DNA of 64,000 bases, taken from the NCBI GenBank assembly GCA_900768755.1, contig CAAGDV010000032.1, forward strand, positions 19,667-83,666, written 5' to 3'. A model generated the notes under the pieces. That model was not told the DNA's origin, searched no databases, and saw only the letters and a program-made list of their open reading frames with translations. Position numbers and translations under genes: made by a program. Positions 52,212-60,407 of this stretch are shown piece after piece. Every line of letters begins with the position of its first letter. Position 1 is the stretch's first letter. The DNA comes from Lachnospiraceae bacterium. Its GTDB lineage: Bacteria; Bacillota; Clostridia; Lachnospirales; Lachnospiraceae.

Positions 52212-53512
52212 AACACAAAATCATAATCCGTATGCTTGCGGTGTCGGTGCTTGCGGTGCTTGCGTCGGTTATCTGCATCACAATTGTATATTATGAATTG
52301 TTTCAGGAACAGGTCAAAAGAGACCTTCGCACTCAGGCAGTCATTCTCTCGGCTGAGGGGCTTTCTTCGCTGACGGCCAATGAGGATATTGTCGGCAATC
52401 AGGAGATACGAATCACATGGATTTCAGCAGAGGGCGAGGTTATTTTTGACAATGATGCAAGCAATCTCGGAAACCACCTCGATAGACCTGAGGTGCGGGA
52501 TGCATTTAGATACGGAGTCGGAGAGTCCGTCCGCAAATCCGACACAATGAACATGAGGACCTTTTATTACGCCGAACTTCTGGAGGACGGCACGGTTTTG
52601 CGTGTATCGACAAAGGCACGCAGTATATTCAGCGTGTTTCTCTCGGCTTCGCCCGTAATCATCATTGTCATGGCTGTCATCATTGTTTTGTGCGTGATAT
52701 TCAGCAGACTTCTTACGGTGCAGCTTCTAAAGCCGATAAATAATATTGCGGATAACCTTGACAGTCCGTCACTTTCGGTGGAGTACAAGGAGCTTGTGCC
52801 TTTTGTGGACAGAATAAAAGAGCAGCACCGGGATATCCTCGCGGCGGCAAAGAGCAGGCAGGATTTTACGGCGAATGTGTCACACGAGCTAAAAACACCG
52901 ATTACCGCGATATCCGGTTACGCTGAACTTATAGAGAACAGGATGGTTGATGAGGAACAGCAGATAAAATTTGCCGGTGAGATAAGGAAGCATTCAGACA
53001 GACTGGTGTCGCTTGTGAACGACATAATAAGATTGTCAGAGTTGGACCAGGGTGAGAGCATCGCGGAATTTACAAAGGTTGACATATATGAGATAGCGGA
53101 AGAGAGGATAGAACTTCTGCGGAATAATGCGAGATCCAAAAACATTACGCTTAAGCTTGTCGGCTCATCGTGCATGGTTACCAGCAACCGCAGTCTTATG
53201 GTGGAACTTATCGATAATCTTGTTCAAAACGCAATAAGATACAATGTGCAGGACGGTTCGGTGACGGTCACGATAAGAAAAAACGGTCCTGTTATGGAGC
53301 TTGAGGTTAAGGATACGGGAATCGGCATTCCCAAAGAAGACTTAAACCGCGTGTTTGAGCGGTTCTACCGCGTGGACAAAAGCCGTTCAAGAGAGACAGG
53401 CGGAACCGGCCTCGGTCTTGCCATAGTCAAAAACATTGTGAAGCTTCACGACGGGGATATTCAGATATCAAGTGAAGTGGGGATAGGAACCAAAGTTGTT
53501 GTATCACTGTAA
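52208..53512 (+). CDS. phoR: PhoR-type sensor histidine kinase
   Basis: 434 residues. Helix 1 (about 7-29), an extracytoplasmic domain of about 110 residues, helix 2 (about 145-168), then a HAMP-like region, H-box NVSHELKTPITAISG, N-box LIDNLVQNAIRYN, G1 DTGIGIPKED and G2 GGTGLGLAIVKN. Partner of the preceding regulator. PhoU in the pst operon would tie it to phosphate import. Confidence 0.9.
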   Translation: MKHKIIIRMLAVSVLAVLASVICITIVYYELFQEQVKRDLRTQAVILSAEGLSSLTANEDIVGNQEIRITWISAEGEVIFDNDASNLGNHLDRPEVRDAFRYGVGESVRKSDTMNMRTFYYAELLEDGTVLRVSTKARSIFSVFLSASPVIIIVMAVIIVLCVIFSRLLTVQLLKPINNIADNLDSPSLSVEYKELVPFVDRIKEQHRDILAAAKSRQDFTANVSHELKTPITAISGYAELIENRMVDEEQQIKFAGEIRKHSDRLVSLVNDIIRLSELDQGESIAEFTKVDIYEIAEERIELLRNNARSKNITLKLVGSSCMVTSNRSLMVELIDNLVQNAIRYNVQDGSVTVTIRKNGPVMELEVKDTGIGIPKEDLNRVFERFYRVDKSRSRETGGTGLGLAIVKNIVKLHDGDIQISSEVGIGTKVVVSL

Positions 53513-53529
53513 TAATACATAACCTGAAG

Positions 53530-53556
53530 TGTCAGGCGATGGGGAATCGCCTGACA
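53530..53556. terminator. Hairpin between phoR and pdxT ends
   Basis: TGTCAGGCGAT-N5-ATCGCCTGACA, an 11-bp perfect stem overlapping the last codons of pdxT. It lacks a real T-run on either side, so its terminator activity is uncertain, though it lies between convergent ends. Confidence 0.5.
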
Positions 53557-54107
53557 ATATCAAGAAAATATTCGTGAATTTTTGTATCGTTGCCCATTTC
53601 CGGGTGAAAAGAAAGTCCCAGCATATTTTTGTATCTGACCGCAACAATGTTGCCGTCCACTTTTGCAAGCACATCAACGCCCTCACCGGCTTTCTCTATG
53701 TACGGGGCGCGTATGAAGGTCATGCTAAAAGACGGGAATTCTCCGAAAGCTTCGTCGGCACGAAAGCTTCCGAGCTGACGGCCGTAGGCATTTCTTCTGA
53801 CGGTGACGGGCAGTGTGCCAAAATACACATTCGGGTCGTTTGAAAGCTCCTCTGCCAAAAGAATAAGCCCCGCGCAGGTTGCAAGCGTTGGCAGACCGCC
53901 CTCAATTTTTGCTTTGAGCGGCTCGAACATGCCAAGCTCGCGAAGCAATTTGCCCTGTACGGTGCTTTCGCCTCCCGGCAGAACAAGGCCGTCAAGGTCG
54001 CAGATATCAGATTTTTGGCGCAGTTCAACGCATTCACAGCCCAAGGACTCAAGCATTTTGCGATGCTCAATGAAGGCTCCCTGAACCGCCAGAATACCGA
54101 TTTTCAT
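53532..54107 (-). CDS. pdxT: Pyridoxal 5'-phosphate synthase glutaminase subunit PdxT
   Basis: 191 residues. Glutaminase triad: Cys in PTLATCAGLILLAEE, and His/Glu in LSFHPEMGND. The GGES motif is in LVLPGGESTVQG. It feeds ammonia to PdxS for PLP synthesis. It starts two bases after the pdxS stop, in one operon. Confidence 0.96.
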   Translation of the reverse strand: MKIGILAVQGAFIEHRKMLESLGCECVELRQKSDICDLDGLVLPGGESTVQGKLLRELGMFEPLKAKIEGGLPTLATCAGLILLAEELSNDPNVYFGTLPVTVRRNAYGRQLGSFRADEAFGEFPSFSMTFIRAPYIEKAGEGVDVLAKVDGNIVAVRYKNMLGLSFHPEMGNDTKIHEYFLDIVRRFPIA

Positions 54108-54109
54108 AG

Positions 54110-54985
54110 TTATTTCCCTCTTTCCTCCATGATGAGCTTTATCTCGCTCTCGTTAATTCCGACCATAGCTTCGCCAAGGTCCTTTGACAACTCTGCAATT
54201 AGAGCCGCGTCGGTGTAGTTGGTTACAGCCTTTACTATCGCTGCGGCGCGCTTTTTGGGGTCGCCCGACTTAAATATTCCCGAGCCGACAAAAACGCCTT
54301 CCGCACCGAGCTGCATCATAAGTGCTGCATCCGCCGGGGTTGCAACTCCGCCTGCGGCAAAATTAACTACGGGGAGACGACGGTTGTCGTGAACGTATTT
54401 TACGAGCTCATACGGAACCGCAAGTGATTTGGCAGCCTCGAAAAGCTCGTCCTCACGCATTGCGGATACCGTGGCAATCTCAGAATTCATTTTTCTCATA
54501 TGACGGACTGCCTGGATGATGTCTCCGGTTCCCGGTTCGCCCTTGGTTCTTATCATTGAAGCTCCCTCGTTGATACGACGGAGTGCCTCTCCAAGGTCTC
54601 TTGCACCGCACACAAAAGGAACTTTGAAATCTCTTTTGTTAATGTGGTATACGTCATCCGCAGGAGAGAGAACCTCGGATTCGTCGATATAATCAATCTC
54701 TATTGCTTCAAGAATCTGTGCCTCTACAAAGTGTCCGATACGGCATTTTGCCATTACGGGGATGGATACGGCGTTCTGGATTCCGTTAATCATATGAGGG
54801 TCGCTCATTCTTGAAACGCCTCCGGCAGCCCTTATGTCCGCCGGAATTCTCTCCAATGCCATTACGGCGCATGCTCCGGCTTCCTCGGCAATTTTTGCCT
54901 GCTCGGGTGTTGTTACATCCATGATGACGCCGCCCTTTAACATCTGGGCAAGTCCTTTATTTAATTCATATTGTGTATTACTCAT
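54110..54985 (-). CDS. pdxS: Pyridoxal 5'-phosphate synthase lyase subunit PdxS
   Basis: 291 residues, near-invariant family. Recognised segments are LAQMLKGGVIMDVTTPEQAK, VMALERIPADIRAAGGVSRMSDP and VNFAAGGVATPADAALMMQLG. It makes PLP from ribose 5-phosphate, glyceraldehyde 3-phosphate and ammonia. AAGGAGG precedes the ATG. It is divergent from pdxR. Confidence 0.97.
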   Translation of the reverse strand: MSNTQYELNKGLAQMLKGGVIMDVTTPEQAKIAEEAGACAVMALERIPADIRAAGGVSRMSDPHMINGIQNAVSIPVMAKCRIGHFVEAQILEAIEIDYIDESEVLSPADDVYHINKRDFKVPFVCGARDLGEALRRINEGASMIRTKGEPGTGDIIQAVRHMRKMNSEIATVSAMREDELFEAAKSLAVPYELVKYVHDNRRLPVVNFAAGGVATPADAALMMQLGAEGVFVGSGIFKSGDPKKRAAAIVKAVTNYTDAALIAELSKDLGEAMVGINESEIKLIMEERGK

Positions 54986-54996
54986 AACCAGCCTCC

Positions 54997-55025
54997 TTGA
55001 CTTTGATTTTGAGTTATCATATAAT
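54997..55025 (+). promoter_or_regulatory. Promoter of pdxR
   Basis: TTGACT, 17 bp, TATAAT. The imperfect dyad CTGACAATATT / AAAATATTCAG (55030-55051) lies at the expected start site and may be the PdxR operator. Confidence 0.7.
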
Positions 55026-55092
55026 CAAACTGACAATATTAAAATATTCAGAATGAGAAGAATATTTATGCCAGATTTGCCCGGAGGATGCC

Positions 55093-56493
55093 ATGCTTAC
55101 TTATGACCTTACCAACACAGACGGATCGCTTTACAAAGCGATATACCAGCATATAAAAGACGATATCTGTTCGGGAAAACTATCCGGCAACGACAAGATG
55201 CCGTCCAAAAGAACTTTGGCGGACAATCTGGGCGTTAGTACCATTACGGTTGAAAATGCGTATGACCAGTTGATAGCCGAAGGCTATCTTTACACCATTC
55301 CAAAGAAAGGTTACTATGTCTCGGATATATCAGATATACCGAAAGTCCGGGCGCCAAAGCAGGTCAAGCTTGACATAGTCATGCCGGATGCCGTTGATAC
55401 GGGATACATTGATCTGTCCTCCAACCGCACAGACGTGAACAACTTCCCTTTTTCGATATGGGCGAGGCTCATGCGCGAGACAATATCTCTCAGGGAAAAA
55501 GAACTTTTGACGATGTCCTTCTGCGCCGGAGTCGAGGAGTTAAGAAGCGCCATCGCGGGACATCTTGCGTCCTTTCGCGGAATGGCCGTCGACCCGGACC
55601 AGATTATCGTCGGGGCGGGAACGGAGTATCTGTACGGACTATTGTGCAAGCTTTTGGGCAATGACAATATTTACTGCATAGAGAATCCGGGCTACAGTAA
55701 GGTCGCGCAGATATATGAAAGCAACGGCGCAGAGTGCCGATACGCCGATATGGACGATAAGGGAATCAGCGTGGACAGGCTCATGGAGACAGGCGCCAAC
55801 ATTGCGCACATCAGTCCCACACATCATTTTCCGACAGGCATCACAATGCCCATAAGCCGCCGCTACGAGCTTTTGGCGTGGGCAAGTCAAAGTGAGGACA
55901 GATACATTATTGAGGACGATTACGACAGTGAATTCCGCCTTAACGGTCAGCCGATTCCGCCGCTCATGAGCATTGACGCCTGCGAGAAGGTCATATACAT
56001 CAATACCTTTTCCAAATCGCTTACATCTACAATCCGAATTGCGTACATGGTTCTGCCGGCGCACCTTGCGAATCTTTTTTACCGCAAGCTGTCATTCTAT
56101 TCCTGCACGGTATCAACCTTCGAGCAGTATACGCTTGCAGCATTTATTGACAGAGGATATTTTGAAAAACACATCAACCGCATGCGGCTGCATTACGGCA
56201 GAAAAAGAGCGCAGTTTCTTGAGGTGCTTAAAAAGGAGCTTTCAGAGAACGAATGCCGTGTTATTGAGAATGATTCGGGACTGCATTTTATTATGGAAGT
56301 TAACACCGGGCTGTCTGACAGAGATTTTTGTGCGGCTCTTTCGGACCGCAGAATACGAATCCGGGCGGTGACCGACTATTACTCCGGAGGCTTTGGTGAC
56401 AATCTGCACCGTTTCATCCTCAATTATTCGGGACTCGATGCAACGGAATTTAAAGAGGCTCTGCAGGTTATAAAAGAGCTTTGCAGGCATTGA
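55093..56493 (+). CDS. pdxR: MocR/GntR-type regulator PdxR
   Basis: 466 residues. A GntR winged helix (about 5-75: AIYQHIKDDICSGKLSGNDKMPSKR, STITVENAYDQLIAEG) is fused to a fold type I aminotransferase-like domain with the PLP lysine in INTFSKSLTSTIRIAYMV. PdxR proteins activate pdxST and repress themselves when PLP is low or high, respectively. The divergent position supports this. CGGAGG lies upstream of the ATG. Confidence 0.93.
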   Translation: MLTYDLTNTDGSLYKAIYQHIKDDICSGKLSGNDKMPSKRTLADNLGVSTITVENAYDQLIAEGYLYTIPKKGYYVSDISDIPKVRAPKQVKLDIVMPDAVDTGYIDLSSNRTDVNNFPFSIWARLMRETISLREKELLTMSFCAGVEELRSAIAGHLASFRGMAVDPDQIIVGAGTEYLYGLLCKLLGNDNIYCIENPGYSKVAQIYESNGAECRYADMDDKGISVDRLMETGANIAHISPTHHFPTGITMPISRRYELLAWASQSEDRYIIEDDYDSEFRLNGQPIPPLMSIDACEKVIYINTFSKSLTSTIRIAYMVLPAHLANLFYRKLSFYSCTVSTFEQYTLAAFIDRGYFEKHINRMRLHYGRKRAQFLEVLKKELSENECRVIENDSGLHFIMEVNTGLSDRDFCAALSDRRIRIRAVTDYYSGGFGDNLHRFILNYSGLDATEFKEALQVIKELCRH

Positions 56494-56498
56494 CGATG

Positions 56499-56527
56499 TT
56501 GCAATGCGTACAGGGGAAAGCTATACT
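56499..56527 (+). promoter_or_regulatory. Promoter of the guaD-SIR2-dgt operon
   Basis: TTGCAA, 17 bp, TATACT, 25 bp before the guanine deaminase start. Confidence 0.65.
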
Positions 56528-56552
56528 ATTATCAGATACGGAGGGATGAAGA

Positions 56553-57014
56553 ATGACCAACAAATATATGAAGCTTGCGATTGATGAGGCGCGCGAAGGA
56601 ATTCATAAAGGGCACGGAGGGCCGTTCGGTTCCGTTATTGTGCGGAACGGAGAAGTTGTGGAGAGCGGGCATAACCGTGTGCTTGCGGATAACGATTCGA
56701 CGGCGCACGGCGAGATGGTCGCAATCAGGAGAGCGGAGAAAAAGCTTGGAACCTTTGACCTTAGCGGTTGCGAGCTGTATACAACGGGCGAGCCCTGCCC
56801 GATGTGCCTTGCCGCCTGCATGTGGGCAAACATTGACAAGGTATATTACGGCTGCACGATTGAGGACAATGAAAAGATAGGCTTTAGGGACGCCCTTTTT
56901 GATGAGAAGATGGGCGGACGCAAGGACATGGGAGATTATCTTAACTGCATTGACCGCGAGGAATGTCAGCAGCTTTTTGACGAATATCTGCAGACGGATT
57001 GCAGGAAGTATTAG
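56553..57014 (+). CDS. guaD: Guanine deaminase (cytidine deaminase fold)
   Basis: 153 residues. Zinc site HGE in STAHGEMVAIRRAE and PCPMC in GEPCPMCLAACMW. The C-terminal IGFRDALFDEKMGG to the end fits GuaD rather than TadA. It converts guanine to xanthine. GGAGGG precedes the ATG. It heads the SIR2-dGTPase operon. Confidence 0.88.
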   Translation: MTNKYMKLAIDEAREGIHKGHGGPFGSVIVRNGEVVESGHNRVLADNDSTAHGEMVAIRRAEKKLGTFDLSGCELYTTGEPCPMCLAACMWANIDKVYYGCTIEDNEKIGFRDALFDEKMGGRKDMGDYLNCIDREECQQLFDEYLQTDCRKY

Positions 57015-57030
57015 TATATCAGGTGGTATT

Positions 57031-57933
57031 ATGTTGAAATATATGAAACCCATAAGCCCATATACGGTACCAAAGGTACTTTTGCTGGGTAACGGAATTA
57101 ACAGAGCCTTTGACGGCCAAAAATGGGAGCATCTGTTAAAGGAGATATGCAAACAGCCATTTACCGACGCGGAATGGGCGGTATTAAGAAAAATGCCATA
57201 TCCGCTTCTTGCGGTGGCGGTGACGGGGGATGACCTGGCGACGGCGATGAAGGATAAGGCGGATTCTTTTGTCAATATGGAGATTCCTAAAGAAGAGAGG
57301 GAGATTATCAAACAGGTTGTCGGGGATTCCTTTGACGCGATTCTCACGACCGATTATTCCTATGAGATAGAGCATTCCCTCTGCGATGATTTTGCCGTAA
57401 AAAAGTGGCGGCAGTCCCCATACAGACATCACACCTGCGACCGCAAATCAAAGGCTTTGACGGAATCGCTTTATCAGTATATTGAGGTCTGCTACAACGG
57501 AAAGGAAGTGTCCGTCTGGCACATGCACGGCGAGGCGGCAAGACCTGACACCATGGTCATCGGACATTCGTATTACGGCAACATTATAGCAAGGATGCAG
57601 AAGCATATCACGGAGAGCTTAAGGGCTCACAGAATGGCGGAAAAACAGCACAAGGAATATTATCCGAGAAGCTGGGTGGACTATTTTCTGTACGGTGATG
57701 TGTATATTGTGGGGCAGGGCTTGAGCGTGCACGAACTTGATCTGTGGTGGCTCATAAGCGCCAAAAAAAGAAGCGGGATGGGGTCGATTTACTATTTTGA
57801 GCCCAATGCGGGAATTGCCAAGCAGACTTTGTCCGATGCATACGATGTAAATATTATCAAGCTGCCCGTATATAACGATGATTACAAGCAGTATTACCGG
57901 GACGTTGCAAAGTATCTTAAGGAGGAGACATAG
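57031..57933 (+). CDS. SIR2-like domain protein
   Basis: 300 residues, one SIR2-like fold: LLLGNGINRAF near the N-terminus, ILTTDYSYE (D108), VWHMHGE (H164/H166) and VYIVGQGLSVHELDLWW. The usual Asn of the TTN-Y-D motif of SIR2-type NADases is Asp here, so activity is uncertain. It has no added TPR, HerA or other effector partner domain. The ATG at 57031 follows AGGTGG. It lies between guaD and dgt, 16 and 6 bp away. Possible roles: NAD or nucleotide sensing, phage defence, or housekeeping deacylation. Confidence 0.82.
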   Translation: MLKYMKPISPYTVPKVLLLGNGINRAFDGQKWEHLLKEICKQPFTDAEWAVLRKMPYPLLAVAVTGDDLATAMKDKADSFVNMEIPKEEREIIKQVVGDSFDAILTTDYSYEIEHSLCDDFAVKKWRQSPYRHHTCDRKSKALTESLYQYIEVCYNGKEVSVWHMHGEAARPDTMVIGHSYYGNIIARMQKHITESLRAHRMAEKQHKEYYPRSWVDYFLYGDVYIVGQGLSVHELDLWWLISAKKRSGMGSIYYFEPNAGIAKQTLSDAYDVNIIKLPVYNDDYKQYYRDVAKYLKEET

Positions 57934-57939
57934 GGGCAC

Positions 57940-59178
57940 ATGACGAGACAATTTGAAACCGTGGCGATGACGGAGAACAATCCGGACTGGGAGAAGATGA
58001 CGGCGAGGGAGCATCCTTTGTACAGCCGGGCGGACGACATACGAAGCCCGTTTGCAAGGGATTACACCAGGGTTCTCCACTCACTTGCATACCGAAGACT
58101 CAAGCACAAAACACAGGTATTCTACAATGCCGCCGGCAATGACCATATATGCACCAGAATTGAACATGTACAGCATGTGGAATCCGTCAGCAACACAATT
58201 GCCAAATGCCTCGGGCTCAACGAGGAGCTTACGAGGGCAATCGCACTGTCCCATGATCTGGGGCATGCGCCGTTCGGGCATCAGGGGGAAAAAATAATCG
58301 GCGAGCTGACCGAAAAGTACCTGGGTACGGACTTCTGGCACGAGAAAAACGGTGTGTATTTTGTGGACAGGATTGAGCTTTTGGAGGACAACGAGATGAA
58401 GCTTCGAAACCTCAACCTTACATATGCGGTGCGCGACGGAATTATATCGCATTGCGGTGAGCTCGATAAGAATGCATTAAAACCGAGAAAGGATTATTTT
58501 GAACTTTCGCACTTTGACGCTCCGGGCAGATACGAGTCGGCAACCTGGGAGGGCTGCGTTGTAAAGCTGTCCGACAAAATAGCGTACCTCGGCCGCGATA
58601 TAGAGGACGCCGAGCGCCTCGGAATACTGACGGGTGCCGACAGAAAGGAGCTCAATGCAATCGCGGGCGGCAACAACAACCGGGTTGTCAACACGACGGT
58701 GATTATGCACAGCATGATAATCGACCTTTGCGAGAACAGCTCGGTGGAGGACGGACTAAAGCTAAGTAAGGATATGTCAAAGCTTTTGAATGAGATAAAG
58801 CAGTTTAATTATGCTCACATATACAGACATCCCGTGATGGAGCCGTTTAACAGGTACTCAAGGCTTGTCATCCATGAGCTTTTTGACAGTCTTATGGAGT
58901 ATTATCACAGATTCGGAAGCGATGTGGTAGCAAGGCTTTACGAGAACAATTTTGACAGGCGCGCATATGTCAGGAATTTTGCCGAATGGATTGTCCAGTA
59001 TACGGATGCGGGACTTGCGATTCCGCAAAAGATGCAGGAGATTTCGGACAGATGCCATAATGTCAGGATTTACGGGGATTTGTCCGATGAGCGAAAGTAT
59101 GCCCGCGCGGTAATAGATTACATTGCCGGAATGACGGATTTGTACGCCGTCAACGCGTATAATGAAATACTTATGTGA
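57940..59178 (+). CDS. dgt: Deoxyguanosinetriphosphate triphosphohydrolase-like protein
   Basis: 412 residues, HD fold. The metal site is RIEHVQHVESVSNTIAK plus ALSHDLGHAPFGHQGE, and RLKHKTQVFYN is typical of the dNTPase group. It removes triphosphate from dGTP or other dNTPs. AAGGAGG lies upstream of the ATG, six bases behind the SIR2-like gene. Confidence 0.92.
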   Translation: MTRQFETVAMTENNPDWEKMTAREHPLYSRADDIRSPFARDYTRVLHSLAYRRLKHKTQVFYNAAGNDHICTRIEHVQHVESVSNTIAKCLGLNEELTRAIALSHDLGHAPFGHQGEKIIGELTEKYLGTDFWHEKNGVYFVDRIELLEDNEMKLRNLNLTYAVRDGIISHCGELDKNALKPRKDYFELSHFDAPGRYESATWEGCVVKLSDKIAYLGRDIEDAERLGILTGADRKELNAIAGGNNNRVVNTTVIMHSMIIDLCENSSVEDGLKLSKDMSKLLNEIKQFNYAHIYRHPVMEPFNRYSRLVIHELFDSLMEYYHRFGSDVVARLYENNFDRRAYVRNFAEWIVQYTDAGLAIPQKMQEISDRCHNVRIYGDLSDERKYARAVIDYIAGMTDLYAVNAYNEILM

Positions 59179-59227
59179 AAAAGATATATTTTCCCGGAAT
59201 AACGGAAATAATAACTGAGGAGATATT

Positions 59228-60289
59228 ATGGAGAAAATCAATGTAGCCATTCTTGGCGCCGGACATATTGCAGGGGCAATGGCCAAAGCACTTGCCGGAA
59301 TACAGGAGTATGTCTGTATGTATGCGGTTGCGTCAAGGACATTTGACAAGGCCCGCGATTTTGCGGACAAGTGGGGATTTGAGAAAGCCTATGGTTCATA
59401 TGAAGAGCTTGCAAAAGATGATAAAGCTGACCTGATATATATTGCAACTCCCCATTCGGAGCATTTTCAGAATGCAAAGCTGTGCCTTTTGAACGGGCGC
59501 AACTGTCTGGTGGAGAAGGCGTTCTGCGCCAACAGAAAGCAGGCCGAGGAGATTGTCGCCATTGCAAAGGACCGCAATCTTTACCTTGCGGAGGCTATGT
59601 GGACAAGATATCTTCCGTCAAAAGCCGAGATTATATCTGTTCTGTCGTCGGGCGTGATAGGCACGGTAAAATCTGCCGAAGCTGATTTCTCTGTGCCGAT
59701 TATGGGCGTGGAGAGGCTTGCCAATCCTGCTCTGGCGGGAGGAGCTTTGCTTGACCTGGGAGTCTATCCGCTCACTGTTATGGCGATGTATCTTACCGGC
59801 AGTATCTCAACGGTATCAATAGAGTCAGTATTGACCGAAAGAGGGGTTGATGCCTGCGATTCAGTTACCTTCACGTATTCTGACGGAATAACTGCCAAGG
59901 TCTCGTGCTCGTTTGTGAACGGGCCGTCCAATTATGCAAGAATAACGGGCGATAAGGGGTATATCGAGTGGAGCCCGATTAATGCACCGGAGACAATAGG
60001 GGTGTATGATGCTTGCGGAAAACTTATTAAGGGCATTGATGTGAAGCATATCGTCAACGGATATGAATATGAGATTCTTGAGAGCAGAAAAAGAATCCTT
60101 GACGGGCATATTGAAGCTGCCTCAATGCCTCTTTCCGAGACATTAAGAATCATGGGACGAATGGATTCCATCAGAAGACATATCGGAATGACATATCCTT
60201 TTGAGACAATGGAGGACATTACGTATTCCGATAAAATACTGTGGGGAACAGATGATATAAGAGCCGTGGTTACACAAAAGACGCTCTAA
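59228..60289 (+). CDS. Gfo/Idh/MocA-family oxidoreductase
   Basis: 353 residues. N-terminal Rossmann fold with VAILGAGHIAGAMAKAL, then YIATPHSEHFQNAKLCLLNG and the EKAFCAN motif (EKP-like, Pro replaced by Ala). ALLDLGVYPLTVMAMYL is the usual C-terminal feature. It uses NAD(P) on a sugar or related dihydrodiol; substrate unknown. GAGGAG precedes the ATG. Confidence 0.9.
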   Translation: MEKINVAILGAGHIAGAMAKALAGIQEYVCMYAVASRTFDKARDFADKWGFEKAYGSYEELAKDDKADLIYIATPHSEHFQNAKLCLLNGRNCLVEKAFCANRKQAEEIVAIAKDRNLYLAEAMWTRYLPSKAEIISVLSSGVIGTVKSAEADFSVPIMGVERLANPALAGGALLDLGVYPLTVMAMYLTGSISTVSIESVLTERGVDACDSVTFTYSDGITAKVSCSFVNGPSNYARITGDKGYIEWSPINAPETIGVYDACGKLIKGIDVKHIVNGYEYEILESRKRILDGHIEAASMPLSETLRIMGRMDSIRRHIGMTYPFETMEDITYSDKILWGTDDIRAVVTQKTL

Positions 60290-60332
60290 AACCATACAGG
60301 AAAAAAAATGCACAAAAGATTTTTTAAAATTG

Positions 60333-60359
60333 TTAGCACTCTCTCTTGACGAGTGCTAA
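60333..60359 (+). promoter_or_regulatory. CIRCE element (HrcA operator) upstream of clpB
   Basis: TTAGCACTC-N9-GAGTGCTAA, a perfect CIRCE. It overlaps the promoter TTGACG (60346-60351), 17 bp, TACAAC (60369-60374) with TGC before the -10. HrcA would repress clpB until heat stress. hrcA is not in this window. Confidence 0.96.
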
Positions 60360-60407
60360 TTTTTATGCTACAACATAAGCATAAAATAGTAAGTGGAGGT
60401 AGTGCAT

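Noticed and set aside
56553..57014. TadA tRNA adenosine deaminase that could serve tRNA-Leu(AAG)
   Set aside because: Length, HGE context and the C-terminal DALFDEKMGG fit guanine deaminase; tadA is presumably elsewhere.
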